A stretch of DNA of 64,000 nucleotides from Pseudonocardia sp. GTDB lineage: Bacteria; Actinomycetota; Actinomycetes; Mycobacteriales; Pseudonocardiaceae. Position 1 is the stretch's first letter, and each line of letters begins with the position of its first letter. The notes under the pieces were generated by a model. The model was not told the DNA's origin. It saw nothing but the letters and a program-made list of their open reading frames with translations, and made no database searches. A program made the position numbers and the translations under genes. The stretch covers positions 1-64,000 of the forward strand of contig JAFASX010000046.1 in the NCBI GenBank assembly GCA_019244295.1. Direction: 5' to 3'. This document shows, piece by piece, positions 37,140 through 48,821 of this stretch.

Positions 37140-37640
37140 ATGGATGTTACACCGTATGTCGCTTCTCTGCGGGAGGATCTGATGGCGGCCGTGGCCGCCG
37201 GCGACGAACACACCCAACGCACCGCCGCGCTGCTGGCCGGCGCGGTCGAACCGGCAGCCCGGCTAGCACTGCTCAACGCGCTAGCCGACATGGCGACCGA
37301 GGTCACCGAGGCACTCGACGGGGAGCGGGTAGTTGAGGTGCGACTGGATGGACGGCAGGTGCGGGTAGCGGTGAGTGAGCCGCAACGCACCCCGCACGCC
37401 GACCACAACCCCGGGCCTCCGCTGGGCGATCCCGGCGATGTCAGCCGGATCACTCTGCGGTTGATGGAGCACTTGAAAAACCACGCCGAGCAGGCCGCGA
37501 GCGCCCAGGGCGTCTCGCTGAACTCGTGGATCTCCCAGGCCGTTCAGGGCGCGCTGTACGGACCGAAGATGTTCGGCGAGCGGGATCGCCGGCGAGGCCG
37601 GGCCGACGAGCGCCACCTGCGGGGTTGGGTTCAGGGATGA
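37140..37640 (+). CDS. Ribbon-helix-helix (HicB-like) regulator
   Basis: A 166-residue protein. The C-terminal segment [38 protein letters not shown] (about residues 101-138) is a ribbon-helix-helix DNA-binding fold with the GVSLNSWI turn seen in HicB/Arc-type repressors. The N-terminal 75 residues are helical and may bind a partner or ligand. It is not next to a HicA toxin. The gene after it (DUF4097) starts inside its stop codon (ATGA), so they are cotranslated; this pair recurs in actinobacteria. Repeated palindromic sites precede the ATG. Confidence 0.8.
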   Translation: MDVTPYVASLREDLMAAVAAGDEHTQRTAALLAGAVEPAARLALLNALADMATEVTEALDGERVVEVRLDGRQVRVAVSEPQRTPHADHNPGPPLGDPGDVSRITLRLMEHLKNHAEQAASAQGVSLNSWISQAVQGALYGPKMFGERDRRRGRADERHLRGWVQG

Positions 37641-38623
37641 CGGAGGACGAGATGACCTCGGACGAACGGACCAACGCGGATTTGCCCCGTACCGAGCAGT
37701 GGACCTGCGATGGCCCGGCCACGCTGGATCTGTCAATGGGATTCGGCCAGGTCGAGGTGACTTTGGTGGAGCAGGCCTCGACGGTCAAGGTAGAGCTGCG
37801 GCACGACCCTGGCACGGCCACCGGCTGGAGCCAAGGATTGTCCGGCTTGCTCGGCGGCTGGCTGGGCGAGAGCACGGGGCGAGGTGGGTTCGGCCAGAGT
37901 TGGTCATTCAGCACTGACCGTTTGGATCCGGGCATACCGTTTGGGCAAGATCTCGGCGAGGAGGCCGTACGGGCCACAGAGATCCGCTGGGCGCAGACTC
38001 GGCGTGAGCTGGTGATGCGCTCGCCGTCGGCGATCGCCCTGCGGGCTGTTCCGCTGGCGGTCAGCGTCCACGCGCCGGCCCAATCCCGGCTGATCCTGCG
38101 CTCGGCTGGCTCGGTGAACGTGACCGGCCGGGCCGGTGACACCGTAGTCCGCAGCGGTTTCGGCGACATCACACTCGGCATCGTGGACGGCAACGCCACT
38201 CTCACGGGCGGCTCCGGAACGGTCAACGTCGACGCGATTCGCGGACGGGCGAATGCCAAGACCGGATCCGGCGACCTGCGCCTGGCCGAGCTAGGTGGGC
38301 CAGCCGAGGTACGCTCGGGCAGCGGCGACGTGCGGCTGGGCAGGGTGCACGCGGATCTGCGGGCTCGTACCGGGTCCGGCAACCTGACCATTGACGATGC
38401 CCAGGCCGGTTGCCTGGAGTTGACCATGGGATCGGGCGACCTCCGGGTCGGCGTGCACGCCGGAGTGGCCGCCGAGTTGGATCTCAGCAGCGGCTCGGGG
38501 CGGGCGCGCAGTGACCTGGAAGTGGGCCACACCGCTCCGGCTGACGGCACGAAACTAATCATCCGGGGCCGCACTGGCAACGGTGACGTATGGATCACTA
38601 AGGCACTGGTCACCACCGGCTAG
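37637..38623 (+). CDS. DUF4097 beta-helix (adhesin-like) protein
   Basis: A 328-residue protein starting ATG 37637 ([15 protein letters not shown]), overlapping the previous stop. From about residue 145 it has repeated short beta-strand units of the type SGFGDITLGIVDG, TGSGDLRLAELGG, SGSGDVRLGRVHA, TGSGNLTIDDAQA, MGSGDLRVGVHAG, which form the right-handed beta-solenoid of DUF4097. There is no signal peptide. The family is widespread and without a settled function; coupling to an RHH regulator suggests a regulated cytoplasmic scaffold or sensor. Confidence 0.82.
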   Translation: MTEDEMTSDERTNADLPRTEQWTCDGPATLDLSMGFGQVEVTLVEQASTVKVELRHDPGTATGWSQGLSGLLGGWLGESTGRGGFGQSWSFSTDRLDPGIPFGQDLGEEAVRATEIRWAQTRRELVMRSPSAIALRAVPLAVSVHAPAQSRLILRSAGSVNVTGRAGDTVVRSGFGDITLGIVDGNATLTGGSGTVNVDAIRGRANAKTGSGDLRLAELGGPAEVRSGSGDVRLGRVHADLRARTGSGNLTIDDAQAGCLELTMGSGDLRVGVHAGVAAELDLSSGSGRARSDLEVGHTAPADGTKLIIRGRTGNGDVWITKALVTTG

Positions 38624-38631
38624 CCCCGGCT

Positions 38632-39852
38632 TTAACGCACCGCGGCGGTGAGCGGACCGACTAGATCGTCGCCCCGCTCACCGACCGCTACCGTGCTCAA
38701 TCCCAGCCAGCTGGCCATCGTACGCAGCTCGGCCGCCAGCTCGGCGGCAACCCGAGCCACCGACGCCGCCGGCTCGACGAACGCGCTCAGCACCCGCAGC
38801 ACGCCGTCCTTTCGGTCGGCCTTGAGATCGACTCTGGCCACCAGCGCATCGTCGAGCAGGAACGGAAACACGTAGTAGCCGTGCTCACGGCGATGCTCTG
38901 GGGTATAGATCTCGATCCGGTAACGGAACCCAAACAGCCGTTCGATGCGTGTGCGCTCCCAAATCAAAGGGTCGAACGGGCACAGCAAGGCGCGCGCCTC
39001 GATTCGGCGCGGCGCGTGGGCGCCCGGATGTCGATACCCCGGAGCCGACCAGCCAGCTACCCGCACCATCTCCAGTTCACCGGCCGCGGCCAGCTCAGCT
39101 ACCGCCGCGCGACTGGCGTCTGGACCGAGGCGGTAGTAATCCCGCAGCTCGGGCTCGGTGGCCACGCCGAGCGCCGCCGCCGCGTGCCCGACCAACCGCC
39201 GCGCCGCTACGGCCGGCTCGACCGGCGACGCGGACAGCACCTCCGGCGGCAGCACCCGCTCGGGTAGGTCGTAGAGCCGCTGGAAGTTAACCCTGGTCCC
39301 GGTGGTCAGCTGACCGGTGCCGAACAGCCACTCACAGATCCGCTTGACGTCCGAACGGTTCCACCATGAGCCACCGCGCGGCCGCGACGCCACGCCCAAC
39401 AGCCGTTCCAGCGTGCCGGCATCGACCGGGCCGATCTCCTTGACCGCCGCCAATACGTCATTGACCAGCACCGACTCCCGCTCGGCCAGGTCACGGTAGT
39501 TACACCACCATCCGGCGCGCTTCGCTCCGGACAGCAGCAACGGCCAGTCGGACACCGGCAGCAGGCATGCTTCGTGCGCCCAGTACTCTACCAACATCCG
39601 GGGCCGACGAGCCGTGGGCGCCGCCCAGGCCGCCTCGTCCAGCAGCTCCCGCCGGTAGGCACCCAGCCGGCTGAACACCGGCATGTAGTGCGCCCGAACG
39701 GCCACGTTGACTGAGTCGAGCTGCAGCAGGCGTAGCCGCTCGATCAGCCGGCCGAGGTGACGGCGAGTGAGCGGCCCGGCAGGCTTGGGCTCGCTGAAGC
39801 CTTGCGCGGCCAACGCGATTCGCCGCGCCGCCGCCGCTGTGATCGTTCGCAC
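38632..39852 (-). CDS. Winged-helix YcaQ/AlkX-like DNA glycosylase family protein
   Basis: About 406 residues. The N-terminal region RLLQLDSVNVAVRAHYMPVFSRLGAY carries the QxDSVNV motif of the HTH_42/YcaQ family, followed by EYWAHEACLLPVSDWPLL and, in the C-terminal half, LCPFDPLIWERTRIERLFGFRYRIEIY. E. coli YcaQ removes crosslinked or alkylated bases, and Streptomyces relatives protect against DNA-damaging metabolites. GTG 39852 (VRTITAAAARRIAL) fits the family; the upstream frame overlaps the divergent acetyltransferase. It converges with DUF4097 (8 bp between stops). Confidence 0.85.
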   Translation of the reverse strand: MRTITAAAARRIALAAQGFSEPKPAGPLTRRHLGRLIERLRLLQLDSVNVAVRAHYMPVFSRLGAYRRELLDEAAWAAPTARRPRMLVEYWAHEACLLPVSDWPLLLSGAKRAGWWCNYRDLAERESVLVNDVLAAVKEIGPVDAGTLERLLGVASRPRGGSWWNRSDVKRICEWLFGTGQLTTGTRVNFQRLYDLPERVLPPEVLSASPVEPAVAARRLVGHAAAALGVATEPELRDYYRLGPDASRAAVAELAAAGELEMVRVAGWSAPGYRHPGAHAPRRIEARALLCPFDPLIWERTRIERLFGFRYRIEIYTPEHRREHGYYVFPFLLDDALVARVDLKADRKDGVLRVLSAFVEPAASVARVAAELAAELRTMASWLGLSTVAVGERGDDLVGPLTAAVR

Positions 39853-39955
39853 CTGGCTGATGCTGCCAGCAAACCCCGACAAAAAATGGCACGCGCTCAG
39901 GGATCCGATGGGCCACCGTTGTGCCGTCTGGTGGGCCATCCGGTAAGCAGAGCGC

Positions 39956-42691
<2,736 letters not shown>

Positions 42692-42695
<4 letters not shown>

Positions 42696-45013
42696 CTGAC
42701 TTCAGCCCTTTCGAGCTCCTCCGTCACGGCGGACGGCGCGGCGGCATCAGCGTTGTCGCCCTCGACCACCGGGATCAGCGAGACCTTGCCTCGGTTGTCG
42801 ATGTCGACAATTTCGACCCGCAGCTTATCGCCAACCTTGACGACATCTTCGACCTTAGCGATCCGCTTGCCGTTACCCAGCTTCGAGATGTGCACGAGAC
42901 CATCCTTGCCGGGCACCAGTGACACGAACGCACCGAACGCGGCGGTCTTCACCACCGTACCCAGGTAGCGCTCCCCCACCTTGGGCAGTTGGGGGTTGGC
43001 GATCCCGTTGATCCGGGCGATCGCCGCTTCGGCGGACGGACCATCGGCGGCACCGACGTAGATCGTGCCGTCTTCCTCGATGGAGATGTCCGCCCCGGTC
43101 TCCTCGGTGATCGAGTTGATCATTTTGCCCTTGGGCCCGATCACTTCACCGATCTTGTCAACCGGAATCTGCATCGAGGTCACCCTCGGCGCATAAGGGC
43201 TCATCTCGTCCGGGCGGTCAATCGCCTCGGCGATCACGTCCAAGATAGTCAACCGGGCGTCGCGAGCCTGCGCAAGCGCCTGGGCAAGCACCTCGGACGG
43301 GATCCCGTCCAGCTTGATATCCAGCTGCAACGCGGTCACGAAGTCCCTGGTGCCAGCGACTTTGAAGTCCATGTCGCCGTACGCGTCCTCAGCCCCGAGG
43401 ATGTCGGTCAACGCCACATACTGGGTCTTCGGGCCGTCTTCGGTATCGACCACGTCGGACACCAAGCCCATCGCGATGCCGGCCACCGGCGCCCGCAGCG
43501 GCACTCCGGCGTTGAGCAACGACAGCGTGGACGCGCATACCGAGCCCATTGAGGTGGACCCATTGGAGCCCAGGGCCTCCGAAACCTGGCGGATGGCGTA
43601 GGGGAACTTCTCCCTGCTGGGCAACACCGGTAGCAACGCCCGCTCAGCGAGCGCTCCGTGACCGATCTCGCGCCGCTTCGGCGAGCCTACCCGGCCGGTC
43701 TCACCTGTGGAGTACGGCGGGAAGTTGTAGTTGTGCATGTAGCGCTTACGGGTCTCCGGGGACAGCGTGTCCATCTGCTGTTCCATCCGCAGCATGTTCA
43801 GTGTGGTGACGCCGAGGATCTGGGTCTCGCCCCGCTCGAACAGAGCCGATCCGTGTGCCCTCGGTACAACCTCGACCTCTGCCGACAACGGCCGGATGTC
43901 GGTGATGCCTCGGCCATCAATGCGCACCCTGTCACGCAGGATGCGCTGGCGGACCAGTTTCTTGGTGAGCGCTCGGAAGGCACCACCCAGCTCCTTCTCG
44001 CGACCTTCGTATCGCTCGCCCAGCTCGTCCAGCACTTTGTCCTTGAGCTCGTCGAGGCGAGCTTCGCGGGCCTGCTTATCTGCCATAGTCAGCGCCTTAG
44101 CCAGGTCACTGGCGACAACCTCGGCGACCGCGTCCAGTACATCAGGCGCATAGGCCACAAACAGCGGGAATTGCCCCTTGGGGGATCCCGAGAACGCCGC
44201 CGCGGATGTCACCGCGTCGCGCAGCTGCCGCTGAGCCACGCACAGGGCGCGGATCGCGGGCTTCGCGGCCTCCAGCCCGGCTGCTACCACCTGCTCGGTT
44301 GGCGCGGAAGCCCCGTTGGCGACTAAGTCGATGGTCTTCTCGGTGGCTTCGGCCTCCACCATCATGATGGCGATGTCCTCGACATCGGCCGCTCCCGCCG
44401 CCGCGCCAGGCGTGACAATGCGACCGGCCACGACCATGTCGAACACGGCGTGTTGGAGCTGGTCGTAAGTCGGGAAGGCGACCCACCGGCTCGCGCCGCC
44501 CTCTTGGCCGATCAGCGCCACCCGGACCCCGCCGACCGGCCCGTTGAACGGCAGCCCGGAAACATGGGTGGAGGCTGAGGCCGCGTTGATGGCGAGCACG
44601 TCGTAGGGGTCATTGGGATGCAGCGAGAGCACAGTCACCACTACCTGGACTTCGTTGCGCACTCCTTCGGCGAAGGTCGGGCGCAGCGGACGATCGATCA
44701 GCCGGCTGGCCAGGATCGCATCGGTGGATGGCCGGCCTTCGCGCCGGAAGAACGAGCCGGGGATCCGCCCGGCGGCGTACATCCGCTCCTCGACGTCAAT
44801 GGTCAGCGGGAAGAAATCGAAGCCGTCCTTGGGCTGCTTGGACGCCGTCGTCGCGGACAGCAGCATCGTTTCGTCGTCCAAGTAAGCCGCGACCGCTCCG
44901 GCGGCCTGTCGAGCCAGCCGGCCGGTCTCGAACCGCACAGTCCGGGTGCCGAGGCTACCGTTGTCGATGACGGCGGTCGTTTCGTACACCCCGGGGGAGG
45001 CGGGATCTGACAT
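42692..45013 (-). CDS. pnp: Polyribonucleotide nucleotidyltransferase (PNPase)
   Basis: A 773-residue protein with two RNase PH domains, a KH domain ([20 protein letters not shown]) and an S1 domain ([20 protein letters not shown] ... KVSLIPV) in order. It degrades RNA 3'-5' phosphorolytically and can add tails. ATG 45013 ([17 protein letters not shown]) follows AGAGGAG. It is downstream of rpsO and separated by 252 bp containing a hairpin, the arrangement used for autocontrol in many bacteria. Confidence 0.95.
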
Positions 45014-45220
45014 GAAGTGATCGCTCCTCTGTGATCGGCAATACAATGATCCGGAGAATGCGACCACGGAAGCCCGGAACGAGGCCGGTCTTCGATCGAA
45101 GTCCCCGGGGCGGCTGAATCCACCGCGCTCCGGAAACCACTACCGAGGACCGGCGATCGGAATACTCCCGCTCCGGTACCACAGTGGCCGCGCCCGGTAT
45201 GAAGTTATGGCGTGCTTGGT

Positions 45221-45260
45221 CCCCAGGGAGGGTTGACGCCATGGTCAGCGCTCCCTGGGG
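45221..45260 (-). terminator. Hairpin between rpsO and pnp
   Basis: A perfect 10-bp stem (CCCCAGGGAG 45221-45230, CTCCCTGGGG 45251-45260) with a 20-nt loop begins 5 bp beyond the rpsO stop. The rpsO-pnp interval of many bacteria holds an attenuator and an RNase III site; this hairpin is the likely equivalent, though its role here is inferred. Confidence 0.5.
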
Positions 45261-45265
45261 CCTCG

Positions 45266-45535
45266 TCATCGGCGCAACCCGAGCCGTTCGATCAGCGCAC
45301 GGTAGCGCGAGACGTCCACCTTGCGCAGGTACTGCAGCAACCGCCGACGGCGGCCGACCAACAGCAACAGACCATGGCGAGAGTGGTGGTCGTGCTTGTG
45401 GTGCTTGAGGTGTTCGGTGAGGCCGACGATGCGCTTGGTCAACAGCGCGACCTGGGCCTCCGGGGATCCGGTGTCCGAGTCGTGAACGCCGTACTCGGTC
45501 AGGATGGTCTTCTTCTCAGCGGCGGTCAATGCCAC
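45266..45535 (-). CDS. rpsO: 30S ribosomal protein S15
   Basis: An 89-residue protein, the standard length. [36 protein letters not shown] and [17 protein letters not shown] are diagnostic. It binds 16S rRNA and organises the platform of the small subunit. The GTG at 45535 is preceded by GAGGAG; the upstream frame is not S15. The next gene upstream on the strand is the 2'-5' RNA ligase rather than ribF. Confidence 0.97.
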   Translation of the reverse strand: MALTAAEKKTILTEYGVHDSDTGSPEAQVALLTKRIVGLTEHLKHHKHDHHSRHGLLLLVGRRRRLLQYLRKVDVSRYRALIERLGLRR

Positions 45536-45682
45536 GGGTGTACTGCTCCTCGATGTATGCGGTGCCGTGTGGTTCCGGTGCGGCCTACAGCCGTCACGGA
45601 GCATCAACAGGCCGGCCGCCACGGACCGCAGCCAGACCCGCTGTCGAGGTTAGCAGGTGTCATAGACCGTTCTGAGCCAACC

Positions 45683-46273
45683 TCACCGATAAGCGGGCAC
45701 AGAACCACTCCACGGTCTGGTCAGTGGCCCAGTCCTCGGCGGACCCGGGCCCAGGTCCGCACGCAGCGCAACTCGATGTATCACGACGTACCGCCGCCCA
45801 GCCGAGCCTAGATCCGAGCGCACCAGGCAGACCTCCTGGGGCCGCCACCACGAACCAAGAAAGCCCATCAGCGGGCCCTCCGCCGAAGGAGCATCCGCCC
45901 ACCGGCCGGAACGAGCCACCGTAGCGTGGGCACGGTAGCCGTCCGGGTCTGCCCCGCTGGCCCTCACCAGCGCGGCGAGCGCGGCGGCGTCGGCTCGGCT
46001 GGACGTGCTCACCCCAGCGGCAAGGACCCTGGGGAACGACACAGCGCCGGCCAGCCGCAGCCAGGGCGCCCTGGCGCCACCGACCCCGACGTCCAGCTGG
46101 CGGGCCAGCTCGTCCGGGTCCGCCTCACCATGGAAACACAAGGTGACATGCCAACGTTCGGGCGGAACGGGACGCCAACCCCGCGGCGGCCACCGATGCT
46201 CCTGCTCGAGTGCGGCACGCAGCTCCGCGATCGCGGGCTGAGGTGGCCATAGCGCGGTGAACAGCCGAGGCAT
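45683..46273 (-). CDS. thpR: RNA 2',3'-cyclic phosphodiesterase / 2'-5' RNA ligase (ThpR)
   Basis: About 196 residues with both HxT motifs of the 2H phosphoesterase family: H42-V-T44 (WHVTLCFHG) and H116-A-T118 (AHATVARS). Such enzymes open 2',3'-cyclic phosphates and can join RNA ends with 2'-5' bonds. The last 25 residues are Pro/Arg-rich and not conserved. ATG 46273 (MPRLFTALWPP) fits family starts; a GTG at 46282 would overlap the stop of the XRE gene as GTGA, so coupling is likely either way. Confidence 0.85.
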   Translation of the reverse strand: MPRLFTALWPPQPAIAELRAALEQEHRWPPRGWRPVPPERWHVTLCFHGEADPDELARQLDVGVGGARAPWLRLAGAVSFPRVLAAGVSTSSRADAAALAALVRASGADPDGYRAHATVARSGRWADAPSAEGPLMGFLGSWWRPQEVCLVRSDLGSAGRRYVVIHRVALRADLGPGPPRTGPLTRPWSGSVPAYR

Positions 46274-46278
46274 CGCGG

Positions 46279-46803
46279 TCACCACCGATCGGCGGCGGCC
46301 CGGCGCAACAACTGCGCCAACGCCGGGAAACGCGGTCCGAGGACATTCGCGGCCGCCGCCAACGCGGCCGGCGCCGCTACCGTGCGCAGCGCCTCGGCGG
46401 GGTCGGCTCTGCCTGGACCAGGTAGCCCGAGGTGTGGTCGGCTCTCCCGGACGAAGGCCAGGACCGCCTCGACGTTCACCGGTTCCGCCCCTCGGCCACG
46501 GCCGACGAGGTCATGCAGCAACAGTAACCGGGCGAGCACCAGGGGATCCCCGATTTTCACCCGACGGGCGCTGATCAACTGGCTGAGCATGGCCGCGCTT
46601 AACCCCAGCGACTCCGCAAGCCGCGCCTGTGATACGCCGAGCGCGGCCTGTAATCGTCGGATCTGTTCGCCAAACGGCTCTCCGTAGAGTTCGCGTTGCC
46701 GAGCCAGGTTCCGGGCGAAGTTCAGGCTCTGGGCATCCACATCGGCGGCCCGCGTCGAAACCGCCCGTCGACCCTCCAGCCGCTCCCGGTTCATCGTTGT
46801 CAT
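46279..46803 (-). CDS. XRE-family DNA-binding protein
   Basis: A 174-residue protein. The helix-turn-helix is residues 45-90 (FGEQIRRLQAALGVSQARLAESLGLSAAMLSQLISARRVKIG). The C-terminal half is alanine-rich and helical with unknown ligand. It sits between ribF and thpR, apparently cotranscribed. Similar XRE proteins with this RELYGEPFGEQIRRLQ lead-in are common in actinobacteria, function unknown. ATG 46803 is chosen (MTTMNRERLEG). Confidence 0.8.
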   Translation of the reverse strand: MTTMNRERLEGRRAVSTRAADVDAQSLNFARNLARQRELYGEPFGEQIRRLQAALGVSQARLAESLGLSAAMLSQLISARRVKIGDPLVLARLLLLHDLVGRGRGAEPVNVEAVLAFVRESRPHLGLPGPGRADPAEALRTVAAPAALAAAANVLGPRFPALAQLLRRAAADRW

Positions 46804-46915
46804 GCCAACCCCCAATCTCCGATGTCATCTTCGGAGATGATCGCGCCCCGGGCGCGGCGCAGGGGCCGGAATGACAGAAAGCTGTGCGGACGGAAAGCAC
46901 GAGGAAAAGCATGCT

Positions 46916-47851
46916 TTAGTCAACGAGCAGCTCGCGGACCGCCTCGACGTCTCGATCCATTTGCTCGACCAAGGCCGGGACTCCATCGAACCGGAGCTGC
47001 CCACGCAGCCGCGCCACGAAGTCCAGTGCCACGTGGTGGCCATAAAAGTCTTCCCGCACATCAAGGATGTACGCCTCGACGGTGCGCTGCCGCCCGGAGA
47101 ACGTGGGGTTGGTGCCGATTGACACCGCCGCCGGCAGTTGCCGCCCACCATGCACGAAGCGCGCGGCGTAGACCCCGTCGGCCGGGATCGCCGCGTACGG
47201 CGGCGGCGCCAGGTTGGCGGTCGGATAGCCCAACTGGCGACCGCGCTGGTCACCGCGCACCACCACCCCCTCCACCCGGTGCGGCCGGCCGAGCGCATCG
47301 GCGGCCGCCTGTACGTCCCCGCCGTCAATGCACGAACGGATGTAAGTCGAGGAGAAAGTAATCCCGTTGGCGGCGTTGTCCGTGATCAGCTCCACCCCCT
47401 CGGTGAGGAACCCGAAGCGGCGGCCGAACTGGGCGAGCGACTCGACGTCGCCGCGAGCACCGTGACCGAAGGTGAAGTTGGTGCCGACCAGTACCGCCGC
47501 CGCGTGCAACCGCTCAACCAACACCTGATGAGCGAACTCGTCGGCCGGCATCCGGGCCAGTTCGCTGTTGAACGGCAGCACGCAGAACGCGTCGACACCC
47601 AGCTCGGCGACGAGGTCAGCGCGCCGGGTCAGTGTGGTCAGCTGTGCCGGGTGGTGGCCGGGCCGAATGACCTCGGTGGGATGAGGGTCGAACGTCACCA
47701 ACACGGATGGCAATCCTCGGGCGGCGGCGACCGCCACCGCGCGGCCAATCAGCTTCTGGTGGCCTCGGTGCACTCCGTCGAATACCCCGATGGTTACGAC
47801 GCTTCGCCCCCAGCCAGTGGGCACGTCGTCCAGGCCTCGCCAGCGCAGCAC
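46916..47851 (-). CDS. ribF: Bifunctional riboflavin kinase/FAD synthetase
   Basis: A 311-residue bifunctional enzyme. The N-terminal FMN adenylyltransferase domain has TIGVFDGVHRGHQKLIGRA (HxGH-like) and SSTYIRSCIDGGDVQAA; the C-terminal flavokinase domain has RGRQLGYPTANLAPP. It turns riboflavin into FMN and FAD. GTG 47851 gives LRWRGLDDVP-GWGRSVVTIG, the usual actinobacterial start, 10 bp after the truB stop. Confidence 0.95.
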   Translation of the reverse strand: MLRWRGLDDVPTGWGRSVVTIGVFDGVHRGHQKLIGRAVAVAAARGLPSVLVTFDPHPTEVIRPGHHPAQLTTLTRRADLVAELGVDAFCVLPFNSELARMPADEFAHQVLVERLHAAAVLVGTNFTFGHGARGDVESLAQFGRRFGFLTEGVELITDNAANGITFSSTYIRSCIDGGDVQAAADALGRPHRVEGVVVRGDQRGRQLGYPTANLAPPPYAAIPADGVYAARFVHGGRQLPAAVSIGTNPTFSGRQRTVEAYILDVREDFYGHHVALDFVARLRGQLRFDGVPALVEQMDRDVEAVRELLVD

Positions 47852-47861
47852 GGCCGCGAGC

Positions 47862-48761
47862 CTACGGGGCTGGCTGGCCGGCGCCAGCCGGGGTCAGCAC
47901 GAGCACCGGTTTCGCCAAACCGTCAACCTCGCTGACCAGCGCGAGCACCCGTCCGCAGCGATCGGTCACCGCGTAGACGCCGCTGATGCCGGCGGCGGCC
48001 AGCGCACGACCGTGCGCCAGTGCGGCCGACTCCTCGGCGTTCGCCACCCTGACCCGAAAGGCCGCGGCAACGGCGGCATCCAACCGGTGGGTCAGCCCGG
48101 GATGCTCCGCCAGTTCCTCCAGCGTGCGCGCGGCGGCAAGCTCGAACGGACCGACCCGGGTGCGCCGCAGCGCGGTCAGGTGACCACCGACTCCGAGTCC
48201 ACGACCTAAGTCACGGGCCAACGCGCGGACATACATGCCTGAGGAGCACTCCACTCGCGCATCAAGATCGGTGTATGTTCCGACGCGGCGGATGTCAGTC
48301 AGCTCGAAGGCGCTGACGGTCACTGGGCGAGCCGGCAAGGTCACCACTTCGCCGTCCCGAACTCTGGCGTACGCGCGCCGACCGTCGATCTTGATCGCGC
48401 TGACCGCGCTGGGCACCTGCTCGATATCGCCGGTCAGCCCGGCCATCCCGGCCAGGATGTCGGCCCGCTCAACGCCGGAAGCATCGGCTGTGTCAAGCAC
48501 CTCGCCTTCGGCGTCGTCGGTGCTCGTCGCGGCTCCCAGCCGGATCGTCGCGGTATAGGCCTTAGTGTCCAGCGCAAGGTGCCCGAGCAACCGGGTGGCC
48601 CGCTGCACGCCGAGGACCAAAACGCCGGTGGCCATCGGGTCCAGCGTGCCGGCGTGCCCAATCCTGCGGGTGCCCAACAGCCCCCGCAGCCGGGCGACCA
48701 CATCGTGTGAGGTCATCCCGCTCGGCTTGTCCACAACGACCAGTCCCGACTCAACGCCCAT
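47862..48761 (-). CDS. truB: tRNA pseudouridine(55) synthase
   Basis: A 299-residue enzyme. GLVVVDKPSGMTSHDVV (7-23) and RIGHAGTLDPMATGVL with catalytic D41 identify TruB, which makes pseudouridine 55 in the T-loop of tRNAs. The C-terminal extension (GISGVYAVTDRCGRVLALV) is the actinobacterial type. ATG 48761 follows AGGATGG; ATG 48770 is also possible. ribF follows after 10 bp. Confidence 0.95.
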   Translation of the reverse strand: MGVESGLVVVDKPSGMTSHDVVARLRGLLGTRRIGHAGTLDPMATGVLVLGVQRATRLLGHLALDTKAYTATIRLGAATSTDDAEGEVLDTADASGVERADILAGMAGLTGDIEQVPSAVSAIKIDGRRAYARVRDGEVVTLPARPVTVSAFELTDIRRVGTYTDLDARVECSSGMYVRALARDLGRGLGVGGHLTALRRTRVGPFELAAARTLEELAEHPGLTHRLDAAVAAAFRVRVANAEESAALAHGRALAAAGISGVYAVTDRCGRVLALVSEVDGLAKPVLVLTPAGAGQPAP

Positions 48762-48821
48762 CGCTACCATCCTGCCGTAATCGCCGGTGGACAGCCGAGG
48801 TGACTTCATCGCTCCTGCCGG

